A stretch of DNA of 64,000 nucleotides from Pseudomonas viridiflava. Lineage in GTDB: Bacteria > Pseudomonadota > Gammaproteobacteria > Pseudomonadales > Pseudomonadaceae. This document shows, piece by piece, positions 20,715 to 29,916 of the stretch. The first letter of the stretch is position 1, and each line of letters starts with the position of its first letter. The notes under the pieces are model-generated. The model was not told the origin of the DNA, did no database searches, and was given only the letters and a program-made list of their open reading frames with translations. The DNA lies in the NCBI RefSeq assembly GCF_900590885.1, contig NZ_UUON01000033.1, forward strand, positions 186,001 to 250,000, read 5' to 3'. The position numbers and the translations under genes are program-made.

Positions 20715-22157
20715 ATGAGCGAGTTGTTGTCCTCAGTCAGTGAACACCTCCTGGCACCCGGTGGCGTGACCATCGAAAGTTTGCAAACCGTGCTCGGCGA
20801 TCTGGCCGGGCCGGGCATCGACGCCGCCGACCTGTATTTCCAGGGGCAGATTTCCGAGTCCTGGGCCCTCGAAGACGGCATCGTCAAGGAAGGCAGCTTC
20901 AACCTGGACCAGGGCGTGGGCGTGCGTGCGCAGTCCGGTGAGAAAACCGGTTTTGCCTACAGCAACGCGATCACCCTTGAGGCCCTGGGTCTGGCTGCAC
21001 GTGCCGCGCGCTCGATCTCGCGGGCCGGGCAAAATGGTACCGTGCAGGCGTTCAGCACCCAGGATGTGGCTCGGTTGTACGCGCCGGATAACCCCCTGGA
21101 AGTGATCAGCCGTGCGGAAAAGGTCGACCTGCTCAAGCGTATCGACGCCGCCACACGGGCCCTGGACCCACGTATCCAGCAGGTCACCGTGAGCATGGCC
21201 GGCGTCTGGGAGCGCATCCTGGTGGCGTCCACCGACGGTGGGCTGGCGGCGGATGTGCGGCCGTTGGTGCGTTTCAATGTCAGTGTGATCGTCGAGCAGA
21301 ACGGTCGCCGCGAACGTGGTGGCCATGGCGGCGGCGGGCGTACCGACTACCGCTATTTCCTGGCTGAAGACCGGGCCATGGGCTATGCCCGTGAGGCACT
21401 GCGCCAGGCGCTGGTGAACCTGGAAGCCATCCCGGCGCCGGCCGGTACATTGCCGGTGGTGCTGGGGTCGGGTTGGTCCGGCGTGTTGCTCCACGAAGCT
21501 GTGGGCCACGGTCTGGAAGGCGACTTCAACCGCAAGGGCAGTTCCGCCTACAGCGGGCGCATGGGCGAGATGGTTGCGTCCAAGCTCTGCACGATTGTCG
21601 ATGACGGCACCCTGGCCGGTCGCCGTGGTTCGTTGAGCGTGGATGACGAAGGTACGCCGACCGAGTGCACCACCCTGATCGAAAACGGCGTGCTCAAGGG
21701 CTACATGCAAGACAAGCTCAACGCCCGCCTGATGGGGGTTGCGCGCACCGGTAACGGCCGTCGCGAATCCTACGCGCACCTGCCGATGCCGCGCATGACC
21801 AACACCTACATGCTCGGTGGCGAAAGCGACCCGGCAGAAATCATCGCCTCGGTGAAGCGCGGTATCTACTGCGCCAACCTCGGCGGCGGCCAGGTGGATA
21901 TCACCAGCGGCAAGTTCGTGTTTTCCACCAGCGAGGCCTACCTGATCGAAGACGGCAAGATTACCGCGCCGGTCAAAGGGGCGACGTTGATTGGTAACGG
22001 GCCGGAAGCCATGAGCAAGGTTTCGATGGTCGGTAACGACCTGTCGCTGGACAGCGGCGTGGGCACATGCGGGAAAGATGGGCAGTCGGTGCCGGTGGGT
22101 GTCGGCCAGCCAACGCTGAAAATTGATGCGATCACCGTGGGTGGCACGGGGTCGTAA
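20715..22157 (+). CDS. tldD: metalloprotease TldD
   Basis: The 480-residue protein has the TldD HExxxH zinc motif in [27 protein letters not shown] and the C-terminal [28 protein letters not shown]. With PmbA/TldE it forms a heterodimeric protease that processes unfolded peptides such as microcin B17 and CcdA. I chose the ATG at 20715 (after AAGG); the upstream frame overlaps the amidase gene. pmbA is 0.7 kb downstream beyond the opposed yjgA. Confidence 0.96.
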   Translation: MSELLSSVSEHLLAPGGVTIESLQTVLGDLAGPGIDAADLYFQGQISESWALEDGIVKEGSFNLDQGVGVRAQSGEKTGFAYSNAITLEALGLAARAARSISRAGQNGTVQAFSTQDVARLYAPDNPLEVISRAEKVDLLKRIDAATRALDPRIQQVTVSMAGVWERILVASTDGGLAADVRPLVRFNVSVIVEQNGRRERGGHGGGGRTDYRYFLAEDRAMGYAREALRQALVNLEAIPAPAGTLPVVLGSGWSGVLLHEAVGHGLEGDFNRKGSSAYSGRMGEMVASKLCTIVDDGTLAGRRGSLSVDDEGTPTECTTLIENGVLKGYMQDKLNARLMGVARTGNGRRESYAHLPMPRMTNTYMLGGESDPAEIIASVKRGIYCANLGGGQVDITSGKFVFSTSEAYLIEDGKITAPVKGATLIGNGPEAMSKVSMVGNDLSLDSGVGTCGKDGQSVPVGVGQPTLKIDAITVGGTGS

Positions 22158-22170
22158 GCGGTGGAGCTTC

Positions 22171-22191
22171 GGGTGGCGAAGATCGCCACCC
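22171..22191. terminator. hairpin between convergent tldD and yjgA
   Basis: GGGTGGCGA and TCGCCACCC form a perfect 9-bp stem with loop AGA in the 45-bp convergent gap. Neither side has a clear T-tract, so termination on both strands is plausible but not certain. Confidence 0.5.
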
Positions 22192-22202
22192 GGGGAAGGG
22201 CA

Positions 22203-22724
22203 TCAACGCAGGCCGCGTTGAGTCTCGTCCAGCTCACGGATGTACTTGAAGATTTTACGGCTGGTGGCCGGCGCCTTGTTATGCGCCTGCTCGTGCTGGG
22301 CCTGACGGATCAGGGAGCGCAGCTGCTGGCGGTCCGCATCCGGGTAGTCCAGCACGAATTTCTCCAGCACCGCGTCATCGCCCACGATCAGGCGGTCACG
22401 CCAACGCTCCAGGTTATGGAAGCGTTCGTTGTACTGGCGAGTGGAGGCATCGGTTTGATCAAGCAAGGCCAGAATGGCGTCAGTGTCCTGATCGCGCATC
22501 AGCTTGCCGATGAACATGATGTGCCGTTTACGCGCGATATTCGCGGTGTGCTTGGGAGCATCCGCAAGCGCCCGGCGCATTTCGTCGGTCAGTGGCAGTT
22601 TTGCAATCAAATCTTTCTTGAGCGTTGTAAGGCGCTCGCCGAGGTCAACCAGAGCATGCAGCTCGCGTTTGACCTGGGTTTTGCTTTTCTCCCCATCGAG
22701 GGAGTCGTCGTAAGAATCAACCAT
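22203..22724 (-). CDS. yjgA: YjgA/DarP family 50S-associated protein (DUF615)
   Basis: This 173-residue, charged, mostly helical protein ([66 protein letters not shown]) matches the DUF615 family. E. coli YjgA/DarP binds late 50S precursors and helps ribosome assembly. The start at 22724 gives MVDSYDDS; the frame extends five codons upstream. It lies on the opposite strand between tldD and pmbA, its usual place in pseudomonads. Confidence 0.93.
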   Translation of the reverse strand: MVDSYDDSLDGEKSKTQVKRELHALVDLGERLTTLKKDLIAKLPLTDEMRRALADAPKHTANIARKRHIMFIGKLMRDQDTDAILALLDQTDASTRQYNERFHNLERWRDRLIVGDDAVLEKFVLDYPDADRQQLRSLIRQAQHEQAHNKAPATSRKIFKYIRELDETQRGLR

Positions 22725-22832
22725 GGTGGCAGTCCGCAAAGAAACGCCGCCATGATAACCAGTCGGGGGCCGCTTGTCCGGCCCGGTCGCTCGATGGCCT
22801 TAACCGAAAGCAGAATTTGAGTGGAGAAAACC

Positions 22833-24179
22833 ATGAGTGCAGCCCAAAGCGTCGGTCCGCAAGCGTTACCGGCACTGCAGGAACAAGTCGAGCAGATCAT
22901 CGCCGAGGCCAAGCGCCAGGGGGCCAGTGCCTGCGAAGTCGCGGTTTCTCTCGAGCAGGGGCTGTCGACGTCGGTGCGCCAGCGGGAAGTGGAAACCGTC
23001 GAATTCAACCGCGACCAGGGCTTTGGCATCACCTTGTACGTAGGCCAGCGCAAGGGCTCGGCGAGTACCTCGGCCAGTGGCCCGGACGCGATTCGCGAAA
23101 CGGTCGCCGCCGCATTGGCGATTGCCAAGCACACCTCCGAGGATGAAAGCTCGGGCCTGGCCGACAAGGCGCTGATGGCCAAGGACCTCAAGGACTTTGA
23201 CCTCTACCACGCCTGGGACATCACGCCTGAGCAGGCCATCGAACAGGCACTGACCTGTGAAGCGGCGGCGTTCGACGCCGATGCCCGCATCAAGAACGCC
23301 GATGGCACCACGTTGAGCACGCATCAAGGTTGCCGTGTATATGGCAACAGCCATGGTTTTATCGGCGGTTACGCCTCCACCCGCCATAGCTTGAGCTGCG
23401 TGATGATTGCCGAGGCCAATGGCCAGATGCAACGTGACTACTGGTACGACGTGAACCGTCAGGGCGACCTGCTGGCAGATCCGGCCAGCATTGGCCGGCG
23501 TGCTGCGCAACGTGCCGCAAGCCGCTTGGGCGCGCGCCCGGTGCCGACCTGCGAAGTGCCGGTGTTGTTCTCGGCCGAACTGGCCGGCGGTTTGTTCGGC
23601 AGCTTCCTCGGCGCGATTTCCGGCGGCAACCTGTATCGCAAGTCGTCGTTCCTGGAAGGGGCAATCGGCCAGCAGCTGTTTCCGCAGTGGCTGACCATCG
23701 ATGAGCGACCGCACCTGATGCGCGCCATGGGCAGCTCGTCTTTCGACGGCGATGGCTTGGCGACCTATGCCAAGCCGTTTGTCGAGAAGGGCGAGCTGGT
23801 GTCCTACGTGCTCGGTACTTACTCCGGTCGCAAGCTCGGTCTGCCCAGCACTGCCAACGCCGGTGGCGTGCATAACCTGTTTGTGACCCATGGCGATGAA
23901 GATCAGGCGGCGCTGTTGCGTCGCATGGGCCGTGGCCTGCTGGTAACCGAATTGATGGGCCATGGCCTGAACATGGTCACGGGGGATTATTCCCGTGGCG
24001 CCGCAGGCTTCTGGGTGGAAAACGGCGAGATTCAATTCGCCGTCCAAGAAGTCACCATCGCCGGTAATATGCGCGATATGTTCAAGCAAATTGTTGCCGT
24101 CGGTAATGACCTGGAACTGCGCAGCAACATTCGCACCGGGTCGGTGCTGATCGAGCGGATGACCGTAGCCGGTAGCTGA
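22833..24179 (+). CDS. pmbA: metalloprotease PmbA (TldE)
   Basis: The 448-residue TldD-like partner lacks the full HExxxH zinc site. Family stretches include EVAVSLEQGLSTSVRQREVETVEFNRDQGFGIT and GMGRGLLVTELMGHGLN-type sequence followed by GDYSRGAAGFWVENGEI. It pairs with TldD in peptide processing. The ATG at 22833 follows GTGGAG; a GTG four codons earlier is inside that Shine-Dalgarno region. A good terminator follows. Confidence 0.95.
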   Translation: MSAAQSVGPQALPALQEQVEQIIAEAKRQGASACEVAVSLEQGLSTSVRQREVETVEFNRDQGFGITLYVGQRKGSASTSASGPDAIRETVAAALAIAKHTSEDESSGLADKALMAKDLKDFDLYHAWDITPEQAIEQALTCEAAAFDADARIKNADGTTLSTHQGCRVYGNSHGFIGGYASTRHSLSCVMIAEANGQMQRDYWYDVNRQGDLLADPASIGRRAAQRAASRLGARPVPTCEVPVLFSAELAGGLFGSFLGAISGGNLYRKSSFLEGAIGQQLFPQWLTIDERPHLMRAMGSSSFDGDGLATYAKPFVEKGELVSYVLGTYSGRKLGLPSTANAGGVHNLFVTHGDEDQAALLRRMGRGLLVTELMGHGLNMVTGDYSRGAAGFWVENGEIQFAVQEVTIAGNMRDMFKQIVAVGNDLELRSNIRTGSVLIERMTVAGS

Positions 24180-24204
24180 TCCGCTCCACGGCACAAAAAA
24201 AAGG

Positions 24205-24236
24205 ACGCGCTATCCCTGGGATAGCGCGTTTTTTTT
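24205..24236 (+). terminator. rho-independent terminator after pmbA
   Basis: ACGCGCTATCC (24205-24215) pairs perfectly with GGATAGCGCGT (24219-24229) around a 3-nt loop, followed by an 8-T run. An A-run precedes it. Confidence 0.93.
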
Positions 24237-24294
24237 ATGCCTGAGTTTCAGGCTGATCACATTGCCGCCATTGCGTTGATTCTCAATATCATTT

Positions 24295-24313
24295 AATAAT
24301 AAATATCATTACC
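24295..24313 (+). promoter_or_regulatory. candidate Fur box upstream of fagA
   Basis: AATAATAAATATCATTACC matches the 19-bp Fur consensus GATAATGATAATCATTATC at 14 of 19 positions. It lies in an AT-rich island with a second ATATCATT core just upstream (about 24284-24294). It is 15 bp ahead of the fagA start, and the orthologous operon in P. aeruginosa is Fur-repressed. Confidence 0.75.
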
Positions 24314-24328
24314 GAATGAGTGTGGATC

Positions 24329-24724
24329 ATGAGTTCTGTCCTGCATGAGGATCCCTACCTGGAGAGCTGGCGCTGGATGAGTCGTCAGATTCGCTGTGGC
24401 CTCGATCCCAATGAGCCTCGCCTGATCGAACATTACCTCAATGAGGGTCGATACCTGGCGTGTTGCACGGCCACCCACCCGTGGACGATCGCCGAAACGG
24501 CATTTCGCCTGCTCATCGACACCGCCAGCGATATTGCGCTGCCGTGGCACTGGCGATCCACCTGCCTGGACCAGGCCTGGCGCCCCCTGCGCGACCTGGA
24601 AAAACTCTCCCACTGTGCCTGCCGCCTCAAGCGCTGGCAGACCTTTGCCTGGCAATTGGCGACCTGCGAATTGCTGCCCTCCATTTCTGTTTCTGACCTG
24701 GTGCAAGGATCTAACGATGATTAG
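24329..24724 (+). CDS. fagA: Fur-associated protein FagA
   Basis: This 131-residue Cys- and Trp-rich protein has no signal peptide. It is recognised mainly by position, as the first gene of fagA-fumC-orfX-sodA behind a Fur-type operator, and by size similar to P. aeruginosa FagA. Five cysteines are present, three spaced CCTAT...CACRL, which could bind metal. Molecular function is unknown. The ATG at 24329 is preferred to an in-frame GTG three codons earlier. Its stop codon is the first part of the long inverted repeat ahead of fumC. Confidence 0.8.
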   Translation: MSSVLHEDPYLESWRWMSRQIRCGLDPNEPRLIEHYLNEGRYLACCTATHPWTIAETAFRLLIDTASDIALPWHWRSTCLDQAWRPLRDLEKLSHCACRLKRWQTFAWQLATCELLPSISVSDLVQGSNDD

Positions 24725-24891
24725 GGTCTGCCATGACTTATTTCCTGTGTCGCGCCGGGCCTGCAATCGCGCAGGGCAAGGCTGCGTTGCAGTCCTTGGC
24801 AAGGGAACAACCATTACCAGCGGACTGCGCCTTGCCTGGCCCGCTTTCAGACCTCAACGCGACACAGGAAATAAGTGATGGCAGACCCTAA
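24721..24891. repeat. 171-bp imperfect hairpin: 34-bp inverted repeat spanning the fagA stop and fumC start
   Basis: The arm at 24721-24754 and the arm at 24858-24891 are reverse complements with one mismatch in 34. The left arm begins in the fagA stop codon. The right arm contains the fumC Shine-Dalgarno (CAGGAAA), ATG and first codons. A further stem forms in the loop: GGCAAGGC (24775-24782) plus GCAGTCC (24789-24795) against GGACTGCGCCTTGCC (24822-24836). A transcript could therefore fold end to end and hide the fumC start. Confidence 0.93.
24733..24891 (+). CDS. possible 52-residue small ORF within the inverted repeat
   Basis: An uninterrupted frame starts at ATG 24733 (after AGGG) and stops at the TAA at 24889, overlapping the fumC start by 14 bp in another frame. 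The peptide begins MTYFLCRAGPAIAQGKAALQ and resembles nothing I know. It could act as a translational coupler that opens the hairpin ahead of fumC, or be chance. Codon use is not strongly Pseudomonas-like. Confidence 0.25.
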   Translation: MTYFLCRAGPAIAQGKAALQSLAREQPLPADCALPGPLSDLNATQEISDGRP

Positions 24892-26260
24892 CACCCGTAT
24901 CGAACGCGACAGCATGGGCGAACTGCAAGTACCTGCAGAGGCCTTGTACGGTGCCCAAACCCAGCGCGCGGTGAACAATTTCCCGATCAGCCACCAACGC
25001 ATGCCGGCGCAATTCATTCGCGCCCTGATCCTGGCCAAGGCTGCCGCCGCCAAGGTCAACGTCGACCTCAAGCAAATCAGCGCAGGGCAGGGCAAGGCGA
25101 TTGTCGATGCCGCCCAAGGCTTGCTGGAAGGTGATTTCATGCAGCACTTCCCGGTGGATATCTTCCAGACCGGTTCCGGCACCAGCTCCAACATGAACGC
25201 CAACGAAGTAATCGCGACCCTCGCCAGCCGTTTGCTGGGCGAGGCGGTCAACCCTAACGATCATGTGAATTGCGGCCAGAGCAGCAACGACATCATCCCG
25301 ACCACCATCCACGTCAGCGCCGCACTGGTGCTGCATGAGCAGACGCTGCCGGCGCTGCTGCACCTGGTGCAGGTGATCGAGCAGAAGGCCGAAGAGGTTC
25401 ACCCGTTCATCAAGACCGGCCGCACCCACCTGATGGACGCGATGCCGGTACGCATGAGCCAGGTGCTCAATGGTTGGGCGCAGCAGCTCAAGGCCAATAT
25501 CGGCCATCTGCAAGACTTGCTGCCAAGCCTGCAAGCCCTGGCCCAGGGCGGCACGGCGGTAGGTACCGGGATCAACGCACATCCCGAATTCGCCGCGCGT
25601 TTCAGCCAGCAGCTGAGCAGTCTGACCGACGTGAAATTCACGCCGGGCAAGAATCTGTTCGCACTGATTGGTTCCCAGGACACCGCCGTAGCGGTCTCCG
25701 GCCAATTGAAGGCCACCGCCGTATCGCTGATGAAAATCGCCAACGACCTGCGCTGGATGAACTCCGGCCCCTTGGCCGGCCTCGGCGAAATCGAGCTGGA
25801 AGGCCTGCAGCCTGGCTCATCGATCATGCCGGGCAAGGTCAACCCGGTCATCCCGGAAGCGACCGCCATGGTGGCCGCGCAGGTTATCGGCAATGACACG
25901 GTGATCACCGTTGCCGGTCAATCGGGCAACTTCGAACTGAACGTGATGCTGCCGATCATCGCTCAGAATCTGCTCAGCAGCCTTGAGCTGCTGGCCAACT
26001 CCAGCCGCCTGCTGGCGGACAAGGCGATTGCCAGCTTCAAGGTCAACGAAGCCAAGCTTAAGGAAGCGCTGTCGCGAAACCCGATCCTGGTGACCGCGCT
26101 CAACCCGATCATTGGTTACCAAAAGGCTGCAGAAATCGCCAAGAAGGCCTATCAGCAGGGCCGTCCGGTGATTGATGTGGCACTCGAGCACACCGACTTG
26201 CCCCGTAGCCAACTGGAGATCCTGCTGGACCCGGAAAAGCTCACGGCCGGCGGCGTGTAA
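24878..26260 (+). CDS. fumC: class II fumarate hydratase FumC (iron-independent)
   Basis: The 460-residue protein has the aspartase/fumarase signature GSSIMPGKVNP, the substrate-loop motifs FQTGSGTSSNMNANEV and CGQSSNDIIPTTIHV, and RTHLMDA. It hydrates fumarate without an Fe-S cluster, so it can replace class I fumarase when iron is scarce. This fits its place in a Fur-controlled operon with Mn-SOD. The ATG at 24878 is chosen over the adjacent GTG at 24875. The Shine-Dalgarno and first codons lie in the right arm of the inverted repeat. Confidence 0.95.
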   Translation: MADPNTRIERDSMGELQVPAEALYGAQTQRAVNNFPISHQRMPAQFIRALILAKAAAAKVNVDLKQISAGQGKAIVDAAQGLLEGDFMQHFPVDIFQTGSGTSSNMNANEVIATLASRLLGEAVNPNDHVNCGQSSNDIIPTTIHVSAALVLHEQTLPALLHLVQVIEQKAEEVHPFIKTGRTHLMDAMPVRMSQVLNGWAQQLKANIGHLQDLLPSLQALAQGGTAVGTGINAHPEFAARFSQQLSSLTDVKFTPGKNLFALIGSQDTAVAVSGQLKATAVSLMKIANDLRWMNSGPLAGLGEIELEGLQPGSSIMPGKVNPVIPEATAMVAAQVIGNDTVITVAGQSGNFELNVMLPIIAQNLLSSLELLANSSRLLADKAIASFKVNEAKLKEALSRNPILVTALNPIIGYQKAAEIAKKAYQQGRPVIDVALEHTDLPRSQLEILLDPEKLTAGGV

Positions 26261-26287
26261 TCACCGACCCTGCTTTGGAGGCTCACC

Positions 26288-26716
26288 ATGGAGCACTGGA
26301 AACGCACGATCGAACGGGCCAATCGCTGCTTTATGGCGGGCGAGCTGGTTGACGCTCGCGAGGCTTACTTGCAAGCCCTGGCCCTGGCCCAGGTGTTGTT
26401 CGAACGCTGGGCGGATGCCGACGAAGCAGTGGCGGCTTGCGTCATTTCCCATCACAACCTGGCGGATCTGCACCTGCGGCTTAACCAGCCGGAAGAAAGC
26501 GCGGAGTACCTCTGCGCGATCCACCAGCGCTTGCTGCAGACCATGCAGGACCCGCGCCTCAGCCCGCAATTGCGTGAGGCGGCCCTGCGCCAGAGCAGCA
26601 AGACCTACGTTGAATTGTTGAATTTCATCAGCGATCACGGTGAGTACCCTCGCACCCATCGCTTGTTGGGCGGTACTGCGACGCAACCGACCACGTCTCA
26701 ATACGGAGCACACTGA
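26288..26716 (+). CDS. conserved hypothetical (orfX of fagA-fumC-orfX-sodA operon)
   Basis: This 142-residue helical protein ([56 protein letters not shown]) reads like two to three TPR-type helical hairpins. The start is preceded by TTGGAGG. It lies 27 bp after fumC and 1 bp before sodA. In P. aeruginosa the equivalent ORF has no assigned function. A scaffold or regulatory role in the iron-starvation response is possible but unproven. Confidence 0.88.
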   Translation: MEHWKRTIERANRCFMAGELVDAREAYLQALALAQVLFERWADADEAVAACVISHHNLADLHLRLNQPEESAEYLCAIHQRLLQTMQDPRLSPQLREAALRQSSKTYVELLNFISDHGEYPRTHRLLGGTATQPTTSQYGAH

Positions 26717-26717
26717 T

Positions 26718-27329
26718 ATGACCTACACCTTGCCTGCATTGCCTTACGCCTACGATGCCCTGGAACCGCATATCGATGCGCAAACCATGGAGATTCACTA
26801 CACCAAGCACCACCAGACCTACATCAACAACCTCAATGCCGCGGTCGAGGGCACCGAGTTCGCCGGCTGGCCTGTGGAGAAGCTGGTCTCCAGCGTCCAG
26901 CAATTGCCGGAAAAACTGCGTGCTGCGGTGATCAACCAGGGCGGCGGCCATGCCAACCACTCGCTGTTCTGGGCGGTGATGTCGCCTAAAGGCGGCGGCA
27001 AGCCAGAAGGCGCGCTGGGCAAGGCCATCGACGAGCAAGTGGGTGGTTTCGACAGCTTTAAAGAAGCGTTCACCAAGGCTGCACTGACCCGTTTCGGCAG
27101 CGGTTGGGCGTGGCTGAGCGTTACTCCGCAAAAGACCCTGGTGGTGGAAAGCAGCGGCAACCAGGACAGCCCGCTGATGAACGGCAATACGCCGATCCTC
27201 GGCCTGGACGTCTGGGAGCACGCTTACTACCTGCGCTACCAGAATCGTCGTCCGGAATACATCAACGCCTTCTACAGTGTTATCAACTGGCCGGAAGTTG
27301 CCGCGCGCTATCAGGCCGCTCTGGCCTGA
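26718..27329 (+). CDS. sodA: superoxide dismutase [Mn]
   Basis: The 203-residue protein is full length. Metal ligands are visible: His in [12 protein letters not shown], His in [10 protein letters not shown], and Asp/His in LDVWEHAYY. The GGHANHS and GNQDSP stretches are typical of manganese rather than iron enzymes. It detoxifies superoxide in the cytoplasm without using iron, matching the operon's Fur-type control. The start at 26718 overlaps none of orfX, whose TGA ends at 26716. Confidence 0.96.
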   Translation: MTYTLPALPYAYDALEPHIDAQTMEIHYTKHHQTYINNLNAAVEGTEFAGWPVEKLVSSVQQLPEKLRAAVINQGGGHANHSLFWAVMSPKGGGKPEGALGKAIDEQVGGFDSFKEAFTKAALTRFGSGWAWLSVTPQKTLVVESSGNQDSPLMNGNTPILGLDVWEHAYYLRYQNRRPEYINAFYSVINWPEVAARYQAALA

Positions 27330-27362
27330 TATCTATCTCCATAACAAGATCTAAGGCCGACT

Positions 27363-28256
27363 ATGGGCACTGAAACACTGGCGATCAGCAGCGGGCGAAT
27401 GTTTCGTTATGCGTTTGGCTCGCTGCTGCTATTGGCAGGTACTGCATTGCTGGTGGCTCACGGGCTGGCCTGGCTGAACCTCGAACCGCGCATCCTGCGC
27501 GCCTTGCAGGGCGGGGCAATTTGCGCGCTCGGTACGGCGCTTGGCGCCGTGCCCGTGCTGGTGATCCGGCGGATGCCGGTGGCGCTGAGCGATACATTGC
27601 TGGGGTTTGGTGCCGGGGTGATGCTGGCGGCGACGGCGTTTTCGCTGATTGTGCCGGGCATTGCTGCCGCTGAAAGCCTGGGGCTGTCGCCTTGGGGGGC
27701 CAGTGGCCTGATCAGTTTCGGCATTATGCTGGGGGCGTTCGGGCTGTATCTGGTGGATCGCAAGGTCTCCGGCGCCAGCCCGGAAATGCTGGTCGGTACG
27801 CCGGACAAACCGGTGATCCCTCCGCGCATCTGGCTTTTCGTGTTTGCCATCATCGCCCACAACATACCGGAAGGCATGGCCGTGGGCGTCTCCGCCGGCG
27901 GTGGCATGCCGGACGCCGACAGCCTGGCCATGGGCATTGCCTTGCAGGACGTGCCCGAAGGCCTGGTGATTGCGTTGGTATTGGCCGGGGCGGGGATGTC
28001 GCGGGTCAAGGCCTTCCTGATCGGGGCAGCATCAGGCCTGGTTGAGCCGGTATTCGCCGTGCTCTGTGCCTGGCTGGTGAGCCTGGCCGAGGTGTTGTTG
28101 CCTTTGGGCCTGGCGCTGGCCGCTGGTGCGATGCTGTTGGTGGTGACCCACGAAGTGATCCCTGAGTCGCGCCGCAACGGTCACGAAAAGCTCGCCAGCC
28201 TCGGGTTGTGCATCGGGTTCTGCTTGATGATGGTGATGGATACAGCGTTGGGGTGA
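27363..28256 (+). CDS. ZIP family divalent metal transporter
   Basis: This 297-residue membrane protein has about eight helices. The ZIP metal path is visible in helices 4-5: FAIIAHNIPEGMAVGVSAGGGMPDADSLAMGIALQDVPEGLVIALVL, including HNIPEG and QDVPEG. GufA/ZupT-type ZIPs import Zn2+, Mn2+ or Fe2+. Thirty-three base pairs after sodA, it probably supplies metal, plausibly Mn2+ for SodA or Fe2+, in iron-limited cells. Specificity is inference. Confidence 0.88.
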   Translation: MGTETLAISSGRMFRYAFGSLLLLAGTALLVAHGLAWLNLEPRILRALQGGAICALGTALGAVPVLVIRRMPVALSDTLLGFGAGVMLAATAFSLIVPGIAAAESLGLSPWGASGLISFGIMLGAFGLYLVDRKVSGASPEMLVGTPDKPVIPPRIWLFVFAIIAHNIPEGMAVGVSAGGGMPDADSLAMGIALQDVPEGLVIALVLAGAGMSRVKAFLIGAASGLVEPVFAVLCAWLVSLAEVLLPLGLALAAGAMLLVVTHEVIPESRRNGHEKLASLGLCIGFCLMMVMDTALG

Positions 28257-28292
28257 AGCGCTTGGGCTTCACACCTGTCTCAAAGGGTGGGT

Positions 28293-28565
28293 TTACTCAC
28301 CCTCATCAAAGAAGTTATTGATCAACGCCACCAGGGCGTCCATCGCTTCCTGCTCCTGCTCACCTTCCGTCTTCAGGTGAATCTTGGTGCCCTTGCCGGC
28401 TGCCAACATCATCATGGCCATGATGCTTTTGCCATCGACCATGGACTCTGCGGTGCGTCCAGCGCGAATCTGGCAGGGAAACTGCCCGGCGACGCCGACG
28501 AATTTTGCCGAGGCGCGGGCGTGCAGGCCCAGCTTGTTGATGATTTCAATTTCCAGAGCGGGCAT
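28293..28565 (-). CDS. ptsO: phosphocarrier protein NPr (HPr-like, nitrogen PTS)
   Basis: This 90-residue HPr-fold protein has the phosphorylatable histidine at position 15 in NKLGLHARASAKF and the regulatory-serine region MVDGKSIMAMMML. It passes phosphate from EI-Ntr (PtsP, elsewhere) to PtsN (H68). It is the last gene of the rpoN-hpf-ptsN-rapZ-ptsO cluster. Confidence 0.95.
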   Translation of the reverse strand: MPALEIEIINKLGLHARASAKFVGVAGQFPCQIRAGRTAESMVDGKSIMAMMMLAAGKGTKIHLKTEGEQEQEAMDALVALINNFFDEGE

Positions 28566-28581
28566 CGCGGGGGTGTTCCTT

Positions 28582-29439
28582 TCAGCTAAGGTCGCGGTGG
28601 CGAACCTGGACGTTCTTGAGGGTTCGTTGCAGCACCTGGCCCAGGCGCTCGGTCAGGTAGACAGAGCGGTGGTGGCCGCCGGTGCAGCCGATGGCAATGG
28701 TCACATAAGCACGGTTACTTGCGGCAAAGCGCGGCAACCATTTGAGCAGGTAGCTGGAGATGTCCTGGAACATCTCCTCCACATCCGGCTGTGCGGCCAG
28801 GTACTCGGCCACCGGTTGATCCAGCCCGGATTGCTCACGCAGTTCCGGCTTCCAATAGGGGTTGGGCAGGCAGCGCACGTCAAAAACCAGGTCGGCGTCC
28901 ACCGGCATGCCACGCTTGAAGCCAAAAGACTCCACCAGGAACGCCGTGCCGGGCTCGGGCTGGTTCAGCAGGCGCAACTTGATGGCATCGCGCAGCTGAT
29001 ACAGGTTGAGGCTGGTGGTGTTGATCTTGAGGTCGGCGAGGTCAATGATCGGCCCGAGCAGCTTGGTTTCGTCTTCGATGGCCTCGGCCAGTGAGCGATG
29101 GGGGCTGCTGAGGGGGTGGCGTCGACGGGTTTCGGAGAAGCGCTTGAGCAGCGTTTCTTCGTCGGCATCCAGGTACAGCACATCACAGTGAATGTGCTTG
29201 GCCCGCACTTCTTCGAGCAATTGCGGGAATCGCTCAAGGTGGCTGGGCAGGTTGCGGGCATCAATCGAAACGGCAACCAGCGGCTGCGCCAGTTCGGTGT
29301 GGATCAACGCGCGTTCGGCCAGTTCCGGCAGCAGGCCGGCGGGCAGGTTGTCGATGCAATAGAAACCGTTGTCCTCAAGAACATTGAGGGCGGTGCTTTT
29401 ACCCGAGCCGGAGCGGCCGCTGACGATGATCAAACGCAT
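28582..29439 (-). CDS. rapZ: RNase adapter protein RapZ
   Basis: The 285-residue protein has a Walker A motif, GRSGSGKST (residues 8-16), and a conserved C-terminal domain ([18 protein letters not shown]-like stretch, then [18 protein letters not shown]). RapZ binds sRNAs and guides RNase E in amino-sugar control in enterics, and hydrolyses nucleotides. It lies 2 bp after ptsN in the rpoN cluster. Confidence 0.96.
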   Translation of the reverse strand: MRLIIVSGRSGSGKSTALNVLEDNGFYCIDNLPAGLLPELAERALIHTELAQPLVAVSIDARNLPSHLERFPQLLEEVRAKHIHCDVLYLDADEETLLKRFSETRRRHPLSSPHRSLAEAIEDETKLLGPIIDLADLKINTTSLNLYQLRDAIKLRLLNQPEPGTAFLVESFGFKRGMPVDADLVFDVRCLPNPYWKPELREQSGLDQPVAEYLAAQPDVEEMFQDISSYLLKWLPRFAASNRAYVTIAIGCTGGHHRSVYLTERLGQVLQRTLKNVQVRHRDLS

Positions 29440-29441
29440 GG

Positions 29442-29906
29442 TTACTGCCCGCTTTGTTCATCCAGGACAACCTGGTACAGCGCCTCGTTGCTGCTGGCAC
29501 CTCGCAGTTTGTCGCGTACTTCCTTGCGGTCGAGCATGCTGGCGATCTGCCGAAGCAGTTCCAGGTGCGCATCGGTGGCGGCCTGCGGGACCAGCAGTAC
29601 AAACAGCAGGTCAACCGGTGCACCGTCGATGGCGTCGAAATCGATGGGAGCGTCCAGGTGCAGCAGGGCGCTGACCGGTGTCTCGCAGCCTTTGAGGCGG
29701 CAGTGAGGGATGGCGATGCCGTTGCCAAAACCCGTGGAGCCGAGTTTTTCACGGGCAATCAGAGCCTCGTAGACATCTTGCATCTCCAGCTCAGGCACTT
29801 CGCGGCTGATCAGGTTGGCAATCTGTTCGAGGGCTTTCTTCTTGCTGCCGCCCGGCGCGTTCACAAGGGAACGGCCGGGGGTCAGGATGGTTTCAAGTCG
29901 GATCAT
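29442..29906 (-). CDS. ptsN: nitrogen PTS regulatory protein EIIA(Ntr)
   Basis: This 154-residue EIIA-fold protein carries the phosphoacceptor His68 in [14 protein letters not shown]. It signals carbon/nitrogen balance and regulates K+ transport, PHA synthesis and sigma-54 functions in pseudomonads. It is 10 bp downstream of hpf. The last bases of ptsN and the rapZ start are 2 bp apart. Confidence 0.96.
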   Translation of the reverse strand: MIRLETILTPGRSLVNAPGGSKKKALEQIANLISREVPELEMQDVYEALIAREKLGSTGFGNGIAIPHCRLKGCETPVSALLHLDAPIDFDAIDGAPVDLLFVLLVPQAATDAHLELLRQIASMLDRKEVRDKLRGASSNEALYQVVLDEQSGQ

Positions 29907-29916
29907 GGGGGGAGAG

